From contig JABHIW010000153.1 of the NCBI GenBank assembly GCA_018670825.1, positions 23,747 through 87,746 of the forward strand: DNA of 64,000 nt, in the 5' to 3' direction. The translations under genes and the position numbers were made by a program. Under the pieces are notes generated by a model. The model saw nothing but the letters and a program-made list of their open reading frames with translations. It searched no databases and had not been told where the DNA came from. Source of the DNA: Candidatus Scalindua sp. Lineage in GTDB: Bacteria > Planctomycetota > Brocadiia > Brocadiales > Scalinduaceae. Every line of letters starts with the position of its first letter. The stretch's first letter is position 1. Shown piece after piece: positions 19,601-28,268 of the stretch.

Positions 19601-20550
19601 TTGCCGCTTGTATCATAGGTAAACCACGCCTCTGATACCGTTGTAACGATATCGTTATTGACGTAGGTGTGATTCGGGAGTGATACAATCCAGTTTGCGG
19701 TGTCATAGTTATAATCCGTATACTCAACCCTTTCACCTCCCGTTATCGAGTCTTTATCAAGGTGCTTCTCCGTTATGTTACCGTAGGCATCGTAGTCAAA
19801 AGTAGTCGTTGTTATTCTGGCTGTGTTTTCGTTGTTGTCGCCGTCAAACACATAATCATCACTCTGGCTCAGATAGGGAAAGTCCACGCCTGTGAATGGT
19901 GATGTCGAACCGTAAGTTTTTTCAGTTCTGGAATAGAGATTGTCAGAAGAATCTTTTATTTCAGTTTTATAGGGAAGTCCCTTAAATATATCATCCTGCT
20001 TGAACCATGTTTCTGAGGTTGTACCCGCAGGGTCTGTACTCTTTACATATTCAAAACCTCTGAATTCTCTATCGGCAATGTCATGGTGTCCATCTGAGTA
20101 GGTATAGTTTGTAGTAGACGTATTTCCGATACCATCATTGACAGATATTGATGAGACGGTCTGGACGATGTAGGGGAGTACATTGTTGTCGTACGTGGAG
20201 GATGGTTCGTAGGTGATGGAGGTTGTACTGCCGATGCCGTTGTCTACGGATGTTAAGAGGTCTGTAGGTTGAGTTGCAAAATACGCGGTCAACCAACGCC
20301 CGTCACTGTTTTGGGGAATCCACATGAGATCATTCTTTCCATCTCCATTGAAATCCCCTGCTTGTAGATACGGCGCTGCATTGTATGAATAATAAACACC
20401 GTCAAACAGTGCTGGTAGTGCCGGTGAGTTATAACTGGGAACGGTAAAGCCATTGCCGGTAGAGTATGCAATTAACCATCGACCATCACTATTAAGAGGA
20501 ATCCACATATAGTCTGTCTTTCCGTCTCCATTGAAATCAGCTATCTTCAT
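16606..20550 (-). CDS. RHS/YD-repeat protein, C-terminal part (same frame as 20677-22164)
   Basis: Many YD repeats; core RYYPFGETF...[52 protein letters not shown] then unique tail. Confidence 0.9.
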   Translation of the reverse strand: [1314 protein letters not shown]

Positions 20551-21020
20551 GTAGTTGCCGTCACGATGAAATGAGTGATATCCATCTATTAAAGCAGGTA
20601 ATGCCGGATTGTTATAATCAGGAACAGAAAACCCGGTTCCTGTAGAATAGGCAATTAGCCAACGCCCGTCACTGTTTTAGGGAATCCACATAAGGTCACT
20701 CTTTCCATCTCCATTGAAATCCCCTGTTTGTATATACGGTGCTGCATTGAATGAATAATAAACACCGTCAAACAGTGCAGGTAGTGCCGGTGAATTATAA
20801 CTGGGGACGGTAAAGCCATTGCCGGTAGAGTATGCAATTAACCATCGACCATCACTATTAAGAGGAATCCACATATAGTCTGTCTTTCCGTCCCCATTGA
20901 AATCCGCTATCTTCATGTAGTTGCCGTCACTATGAAATGAATGATATCCATCTATTGAAGCAGGTAATGCCGGATTGTTATAATCAGGAACAGAAAACCC
21001 GGTTCCTGTTGAATAGGCAA
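20289..21020 (-). repeat. 366-bp tandem repeat (122-aa FG-GAP-like double unit)
   Basis: 20289-20654 and 20655-21020 nearly identical, e.g. [35 protein letters not shown] starts at 20550 and 20916. Confidence 0.9.
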
Positions 21021-22164
21021 TTAACCATCGTCCATCACCGTTTTTGGGGATCCACATGAGATCCAGTTTTCCATCTCCATTGAAATCTCCTGTCTGTAAA
21101 TACGGAACGGTATGATATGAATAATAAACACCGTCAAACAGTACTGGTAGTGCCGGTGAATTATAACTTGGAACAGTGAAGCTATTATCCAAATTACTCC
21201 AATTAAGTACCGTCTTTGGCAGTTTCGTCCCTCCGGTAATATTACCTGAAGTATCGAGAGACGCGTCACTTCCGTATTGCTGTACACTGTAAAGGGTACT
21301 CCTGCCAGTACTGCCACTGTACTGTGATCCCGGAGTTTGTGGATCAGCATCATATTCTAACTTATACACTCTGACCGTGCTGTTATTGGAAACAACTTCT
21401 ATCGTGATCAAACGTGTTGCAGTGGTAACTGAAAAGTGTGGAATGTATTTTGCGTATGCATCCGTCCTTGAATCATCATAATAGAACTTTATGTAGTTCG
21501 TTGGACTCAAGTTGCTGCCGCCGGTGTAGTCTATCCTATCAAGATATATCTCTCCCTGATCTTTAGTGTAGGTGTAGGTTATGTAGTTGCCGTTGGTGTC
21601 CTCTACTCTGTCTATCATCCATTTGAATACATGGGTAGCATCAGACGGATCATCCTGTCTGGATAATGCAGTTGTACCGTAATAGTGCTTTGTACCATCC
21701 TTTGTTGTTGCCTCCCAACCACCTGATGAGCTGTTAAAAAAGTACTTGATAAATGCACCTTCGGTCTTATGACCGTAATAGTCTGCACCCCAGTCTCCTC
21801 TTGTTACCAGCTCTCTGTTTCCATCTGCCACATAGTCATTGTTACTGTAATCTACACCCCACTTTGTATTCCTTTGAATGAAACTTGTCTTTATGTCCCA
21901 ACCCACGCCTATCCAGCCGTTTCGTTTGTTGGAGTTGTATGAGAGTGCCAGGTTCGGAGCCATTCCGTTTCTTCCGGGAGGCACTTCTACCGGGACGCTT
22001 ACGTTTGCGGCACCGGTGTTGGGGTCTGTACCTACGCTTGAGGATGTTCCTCCTAATGAAGCAGTTGACTGATTCTGAGTGGAAGCATATACGGTACATA
22101 TTGAAATAAACAGTAGGATAAAACTTAAGATTACGCTCTTCCTGAATGATGTACCGGAAATCAT
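20677..22164 (-). CDS. SpvB/FG-GAP-like N-terminal part of the same RHS protein, ended by an in-frame TAA
   Basis: Signal peptide; [28 protein letters not shown] (SpvB-like); [14 protein letters not shown] repeats; offset to the next ORF divisible by 3. Confidence 0.88.
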   Translation of the reverse strand: [495 protein letters not shown]

Positions 22165-22464
22165 TTATGCCTCCCTTTTCTTATTTTTATTTTTGTAGTG
22201 GCAATTTATGAATTGCTACTACGTTCTTCGAAATTATTTGTTTCATGTTAGATTTTATTGTAGAGGCTAAGAACAAACCTTGTGCCAAAGGAGAAGAGGA
22301 AGTATGGTTTTGCTATTGTGTTAAAGTTTATAGTACTTTGAAAATACTACCAACATAGGATTTACGCTGAGAAAGAAAAAATTATTATTGTTGTTTATTC
22401 AGAATAAATGATGGAGTGATAAGAGGGGGTATAGTGTGCCAGGCACATTAGTGTGCTGTTACTA

Positions 22465-22486
22465 AGGTGTGCCATGGCACACCTTA
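22465..22486. repeat. 22-bp perfect palindrome AAGGTGTGCCATGGCACACCTT upstream of RHS gene
   Basis: Direct inspection; related GCCATGACACAC...GACATGGCACACC at about 41718-41765 upstream of the other RHS gene. Confidence 0.8.
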
Positions 22487-22599
22487 TATTGTATTTCAAG
22501 AAGAGTGATAATGGGGAGATGAAGTTGATAATCGGCAAAATGATCTTGCCAGAATACGCTGTAGGGATTGTCCTGTTGTTCAGCAATATTTAAGCAGAA

Positions 22600-23085
22600 T
22601 CATTTCCACAAATCCCGATCCAGGTTTCTGTACTGGACGGCTTCTGATATGTGTTCTATTCGAACGTTCTCACTCTGATCGAGATCAGCAATAGTCCTGC
22701 CGACCTTGAGTATTTTATTATAACCCCTTGCGGAGATGTTAAGCTCTGTCATTGCCTGGTGGAGCAGCTCTTCTGCCTGGCTGTCCAATGCACAATGTTT
22801 TTTTATCGTCTTTGCGGACATGCGGGAGTTGGTTGAGTATTTGAGTCCCTGGAATCGCTTTAACTGTATCTCACGTGCCTTTGTAACTTCCTCTCGAATC
22901 TCCTCTGACGATACACCGGTTGCCTCAGATGTAAGGTCTTTATACTGAACATTCTGGACTTCAACATGAATATCAATCCTGTCAAGCAGGGGGCCGGAAA
23001 TTTTGGAGATATAATTTTGAATCTGGTACGGTGTACAGTGACATTCCCTCCTTGGATCACCATGATAGCCTCATCGACAGGGATT
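22600..23085 (-). pseudogene. comM: Truncated ComM/YifB (Mg-chelatase-like) C-terminus
   Basis: [43 protein letters not shown]...LNISARGYNKILKVGRTIADLDQSENVRIEHISEAVQYR; stop replaces the CPCG motif, no N-terminus. Confidence 0.85.
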
Positions 23086-23455
23086 CATGGCACAGAATAG
23101 ACACACCAGTAGTGGCATCAAAAATTAACTATTCATTACGCAACGTTAAGAATAAGACTTTGTATAGTCAAGGCTTATAAGCGGCAATTTTTCTCTAAAA
23201 CTAGTGGTGCATTATCATGATTCAGCTATTCCATGCACCTTTTTTAGTGACTTAAAATAAAGACTTATGGCAAAAACTTAGCGTTAGTGGTGAAGACATA
23301 ATTAGAAAACCAAAAAATTTCCCCACCCGGTTAGAAGATGCTGGCAACTGCTCTCACAATATCAAGTGGTAAACCTGAGAGGCTTTCCCCTTCTTCATCA
23401 ATACAACACTTATTTTGATTGACTCAAATAGTCAGTTTGTTACTATTTCCTTACT

Positions 23456-25315
23456 ATGGCAGACAAAAAAGGAATTCTTTCATTGTTTAGTAAAAGAAAA
23501 ATTGAAAGTACCGCAATAGACACACCAACACCAACTATCGAAAGTCCTGCTGACCAGGAGACTGCAAAATATATCACAAAGGACTTTGCAGAAAAACTAA
23601 TACGAGAAAAAGTAGAGGATGCTATTGATGTATCACTTTCTGGCATAGAAGGTAAATTAGAAGAGAGGACGATTAAACTATTTAGTGAGTTTGATGAGAA
23701 AGTGAGTGATGCTATTAATGTGTTACGTTCTGATGTAGAAGGTAACATTGAAGAGAGAACGATTAAGCTATTTAGTGAGTTTGATGAAAAAATTGAAAGT
23801 GCTATTGATGTGTCACGTTCTGACGTAGAAGCTAAAATCGAAGAAAGTACTAATAAATTATTTAAGGAGTTTGACGAAAAAATAAAGTTGAATAGTGATG
23901 AAATGTTATCTCGCTTACAGACTGAATATAGAAAACAGACAGATGATTTGGTAAAAACGATAGGTTCAACATCACTGGTAAAACATTTAAATATATACGT
24001 CATCGGCATTGGTTCAGCTCTTCTTATCATTATAATTTTTCTTTCATTGTTCAGTTACAGTAAAGCTAAAAGTACTGCAAAAAGTACTGCGATGACAATA
24101 ATTAAGGACCAGGTAGACCAGGAGTCTACAAAATATGTAACAAAAGACTTTGCGGAGAAACTTATACGCAAAAAAATAGAAGAGACTACGAATATAGCGC
24201 TTTCCGACATAGAAGGTAAATTAGAAGAGAGGACTGATAAACTGTTTAACGAGCTGGATAAAAAGATAAAGTTAAATAACAATGATGTTTTATCTAATTT
24301 ACGGGCTGAGTACAAAAAAGAGACAGAGAAGTTACTGAATACTATAAAGAATAATGAATCATCAAATGGAGTGGATACAAAAGAACCAGTCACCGTTGTT
24401 TCGGGGAAAACCGGTAATAATATGGCTGAAGATGATGGGTCAGTTTCACAAACAGAAATAGAGAAACAACAAGGTTTTGAAGATTGGTACAACAAAGGGT
24501 TAAATGAATTATTGCGTTCAAATTATTCCGTAGCAGTTGTATTTTTCAGTAATGCAATTAATTTGAATCCGAAAAGCCATGCTGCTTATCATAAAAGGGG
24601 TGATACTTATTTTAGCCTTAAGAATTATGAAAAGGCAATTGAAGACTTCAATAAGACGATTGAGATTGATCCTGAAAACTTTGTTGTTTACGGAAGAAGA
24701 GGTGATGCTTATGGCAAGCTTGAACAGTATGGAAAAGCAATTGAAGATTATAATAAGGTAATTGACCGAAACCCATTATATGCTCCCGCTTACAATAATA
24801 GAGGGAATACTTATTATTCTATTGGACAATATGAAAAGGCGATTAGGGACTACAACAAGACAACCGAGCTCGATCCTGAGAATGTTGTAGTTTATAGTAA
24901 CCTGGGTGTTACTTATTCCGGGCTTGGACAGTATGAAAAGGCAGTTGAAAACTTCAATAATGTTATTAGGTTGGCTCCTGGAGATAGTTATCCTTATATA
25001 CAGCTTTCAAAAATAAATATCGTTACGGGTAATTATGAAAGTGCATTGGATGTGATTAAAAAGGCATTATCGTTATCTCTTGAAAAAGAAACAAAAGCAA
25101 TGGCACTTTATATAGAATGTATCGTAAAGAGAATTCTTAATATTGATACATCTGAATCTGAAAATGAGTTTTATGCAATACTACAAGAAGATTTTATTAC
25201 AACGGGGAATCTTTATAAAATTGAATCATGGCTGAAAAATGCGGAAATTGATGATGAAACAAAGATCTTTATCAATGTAAAGACCGCACTGCTTAAAGAG
25301 CATCTAACAGAGTAA
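23456..25315 (+). CDS. Membrane-anchored coiled-coil plus TPR protein
   Basis: Repeated KDFAEKLIREKVEDA...EERTIKLFSEFDEK segments, one TM, then TPRs (AYHKRGDTYFSLKNYEKAIEDFNKTIEIDPEN). Confidence 0.85.
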   Translation: MADKKGILSLFSKRKIESTAIDTPTPTIESPADQETAKYITKDFAEKLIREKVEDAIDVSLSGIEGKLEERTIKLFSEFDEKVSDAINVLRSDVEGNIEERTIKLFSEFDEKIESAIDVSRSDVEAKIEESTNKLFKEFDEKIKLNSDEMLSRLQTEYRKQTDDLVKTIGSTSLVKHLNIYVIGIGSALLIIIIFLSLFSYSKAKSTAKSTAMTIIKDQVDQESTKYVTKDFAEKLIRKKIEETTNIALSDIEGKLEERTDKLFNELDKKIKLNNNDVLSNLRAEYKKETEKLLNTIKNNESSNGVDTKEPVTVVSGKTGNNMAEDDGSVSQTEIEKQQGFEDWYNKGLNELLRSNYSVAVVFFSNAINLNPKSHAAYHKRGDTYFSLKNYEKAIEDFNKTIEIDPENFVVYGRRGDAYGKLEQYGKAIEDYNKVIDRNPLYAPAYNNRGNTYYSIGQYEKAIRDYNKTTELDPENVVVYSNLGVTYSGLGQYEKAVENFNNVIRLAPGDSYPYIQLSKINIVTGNYESALDVIKKALSLSLEKETKAMALYIECIVKRILNIDTSESENEFYAILQEDFITTGNLYKIESWLKNAEIDDETKIFINVKTALLKEHLTE

Positions 25316-25436
25316 GTAGCCATTTTTTGATTTATCACATTGGTAAAGACTACTTTATCTTGAGATTTCTTTCATAACAACACTATAGTTTACTGATTGA
25401 TGACTTAAATTGAGAAGTTTACGGTGAGTAAAGATT

Positions 25437-26069
25437 ATGAAATTAAAGATTGCCATCTGTTGTTGTAATTGTCTGTTTGGAGAGGGAATTAAGGGCCTTG
25501 TAGAGACATATAAGAAAGAATACAAGCTTAACGTAACTACTGTTCTTAATTGCTTTGATCCTAAGATGATTAGTAGTGAAAAACCTGATTTACTCATTAC
25601 CGACTTTAATACTCTATCTGATATGTTTCATGAAGATTTTTTTCATGACAAGTTGCGAGTGCTTCTTTTAGGAACAAGGTGTCTTCCAACAATTGAAGAT
25701 GGTCGTTTAGCAGATTTTATCTCACATGGACTCGTTGGCATTTTATCGCCCGATACCAACGAATCACAGTTCAGTAAGGCTTTGAATACTATAATTTCCG
25801 GAGAACTATGGTTTGAAAGAAAGAAATTACAGGGTGCTGTTCCTGGTATTAAAAGCTCTACCGGTAAAGATGTTCCGAACCTGACAGAGAAGGAGATAGA
25901 AATAGTCAAATTGATTTGTGATGGACTCTCAAACAAAGAGATAAAAAAATCCCTCAAAATAACAGAACAATCCGTAAGAGCACATCTAAGCAGGATATAC
26001 AAGAAGACTGGAGTGTCTGACAGACTACAACTTGCACTTCTTGCCGTGAACACAAGGCAATTCAATTAG
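25437..26069 (+). CDS. NarL/LuxR-family response regulator with atypical receiver
   Basis: C-terminal LTEKEIEIVKLICDGLSNKEIKKSLKITEQSVRAHLSRIYKKTGVSDRLQLAL (LuxR HTH); receiver-like N-terminus. Confidence 0.88.
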   Translation: MKLKIAICCCNCLFGEGIKGLVETYKKEYKLNVTTVLNCFDPKMISSEKPDLLITDFNTLSDMFHEDFFHDKLRVLLLGTRCLPTIEDGRLADFISHGLVGILSPDTNESQFSKALNTIISGELWFERKKLQGAVPGIKSSTGKDVPNLTEKEIEIVKLICDGLSNKEIKKSLKITEQSVRAHLSRIYKKTGVSDRLQLALLAVNTRQFN

Positions 26070-26289
26070 AGAAGCATATACATAATCATCTACAAACCCT
26101 GACTTGTCAAATATACTCCCGCTTGACATTGTTGTTCCACCAGAAAGAAAAAAATCACTTCTTAAAAAGTTGTAACCATTGTCTGCTATATACACCGTAC
26201 ATATATATGCATGTAAATGGCAAACATACATTCTAAAACAAGTAATCACACTGAGACCTGCCCGCCCGAACGACGCAGCCGGGAAGGTC

Positions 26290-26465
26290 TCAGTGTGGAA
26301 TTTTCTTTTGCTCCTCACTTTTTATTAAGAATTATAAATTGAATAGATGTAATCTACGTCAAAAATGTAACAATTGTGACATTTTTATAGCTACAAAATA
26401 CCCTTCAAATGTAACTATTGTCCAGTTGTGTCTGTACTGAATCTGTGTTAAATTGATGATAGAGA
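26290..26465 (+). promoter_or_regulatory. Conserved upstream block 1 (TGTAACAATTGTGACATTTTTATAxCTACAAAATACCCTTCAAA)
   Basis: Aligns with 31745-31905 upstream of a PEP-CTERM gene; pseudo-palindrome TGTaACAATTGTgACA. Confidence 0.7.
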
Positions 26466-26868
26466 TCTCACTTATTTGGAGAGAGGGAGAGGTAAGAGAA
26501 AAGAGCATTATTCATTACTTATTATTAGTTTTAAAATCTCTGGAAGTAGGATGAAAGGAGGGTCTCTATCATTACAAAATATCTAAAAGCAATTTCCTAG
26601 TGCGCCAGCTCGAAAACTAAACGAGGGATTTAAAAATTGGAACTTAGACGAAGTAATCCAAAGTGGAGTTGAGTTGATAGCGTATTTATTTTATGAAGTT
26701 TGTACCTAGGTGATTTTTGAGTGTTTTTCTTTTAGCAAAATTTTACTAAATTTAATTTGAATGGAGGGAAGTTATGGCAAAATTGGCATATTCGAAGATT
26801 AAATCTGACACTAGACATGTCGGCAGATAAAAATTATCTTTTTACAAATTAACTTAAGGAGAGTAGTT

Positions 26869-27231
26869 ATGATATATGAATATGGTGGTACTGGTGGTGA
26901 AAAGTTTGATTATGTATATGGTATACAATCGATTGCTTTACGCGCAGGTGCTAACGTAGACCAAATTACCATTAACGGTATAGCATACGGTGGCGATGGC
27001 GGTAATGACTGTGGGACGCTCACTTTGGAAGCTGGCGAATATATCAATGGTATTCATGGACGATCTGGTGCTAATATTGACCAAGTTACATTTGTAACAA
27101 ACCGTGGTAAAATACTTGTTGGTGGCGATGGTGGTGGTGGTGATCCGTTTAGCATTGCTCCCATAAAATTAAAGGGGATTGGTGGAAGAAGTGGCTCCAA
27201 TATCGATAGGCTTAAGTTTGACTGTGAATAA
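26869..27231 (+). CDS. Jacalin-like lectin domain protein
   Basis: Glycine-rich repeats YGGTGGEKFDYVYGIQSIALRAGANVDQI / GGDGGNDCGTLTL / GIGGRSGSNIDRLKF; RBS AAGGAGAG. Confidence 0.8.
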   Translation: MIYEYGGTGGEKFDYVYGIQSIALRAGANVDQITINGIAYGGDGGNDCGTLTLEAGEYINGIHGRSGANIDQVTFVTNRGKILVGGDGGGGDPFSIAPIKLKGIGGRSGSNIDRLKFDCE

Positions 27232-27358
27232 TTCTAATTTTTAGAATAGCGAAATTAGTGTCAATATGATACTTCCCAAGAAATGGAAATCTAGACACTG
27301 ATTCTGAAGTGATTGGGGTCGAACTTAATCTATTGTACATACTATCAGTCTTAAACAG

Positions 27359-27399
27359 GGACAGACACTAATTAAATAAAAGAGTGTCTGTCCTTTTTT
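27359..27399 (+). terminator. Rho-independent terminator after the lectin gene
   Basis: GGACAGACACT-loop-AGTGTCTGTCC followed by TTTTTT. Confidence 0.85.
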
Positions 27400-27739
27400 C
27401 TTTCTTATCTTATTTAACCTTCGCCAGATCTACATGATATTCTTTATCACGAAAAGGACTTTTGACTATGATTGTTGTTTTTAGCATTTGGATTTAATTT
27501 ATTGTAAAGCAAACATGACGCCACGAATTCATGTCTGGCTACAAATGAATGTAGGCCTATTTACTTGATTAAAAAGATTTAGAAATATTGCAACGAGTCA
27601 AAAGATACCATGGGAGGCGTTACTCCTAATCTGATGGTAAAAGCGAAATTTCTATTTCCCCTTTGACATTACTTATAATGGATGTCCCTTAACACATGCG
27701 AACAGTTCAACCGATTTATGGGTATAAAAAAATAACCAT

Positions 27740-28204
27740 GTATCGACAGACCCAACTGGAAGTTATATAGGTCATATTGACTGCTGTGGTAATTTCCTCT
27801 CCAAAAAGACGATATTAATCGCAAAATCAGAATATTCAAAAATAAATGAGGGATTTAACGGCATCGATGAATCCTTTAAAAACGATGGTTTTGAGGTTGT
27901 CAGAGTCATGTGTCAGGACGTATATGTCCCGGAAGTGAACGATGCTACTACTGCCGCTTATACGAACAGTCTAATCTTGAACGATCATGTCTATGTTCCC
28001 ATGGCAGTAAAGGGTTATGGAAAATATGGTCGTGAAGCACTTGAAGTCGATGAGAATGCTATGCAAAATCACTAGCTAGTAGGCATCATTGGAAAGAAGC
28101 ACTTCCCCTGGTTGGGCACAGACGCCAGGTACTGCCGGACGCACGAGGTGCCGGGAGAGGCTGTGAATAACTGGCTGAAGAGCAAAAAGCTGAAAGTAGA
28201 TTAA
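27740..28204 (+). pseudogene. Agmatine deiminase / peptidyl-arginine deiminase-like remnant
   Basis: GSYIGHIDCCGNFLSKKTILIAKSEYS...TTAAYTNSLILNDHVYVPMAVKG... then frame change to WLGTDARYCRTHEVPGEAVNNWLKS; no N-terminus. Confidence 0.55.
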
Positions 28205-28268
28205 AAGCTATTTGTTGGCTTACAACTGTAATCAAATATTTAATTATCTTAATAAAGGAGGAAATAGT

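Noticed and set aside
17317-19736. Numerous short ORFs on both strands inside the RHS gene
   Set aside because: Low-complexity antisense/out-of-frame readings of YD-repeat coding sequence
20289-21353. Short minus-strand ORFs MHTLPAMALPFPVI... in the FG-GAP region
   Set aside because: Out-of-frame readings of the 366-bp tandem repeat
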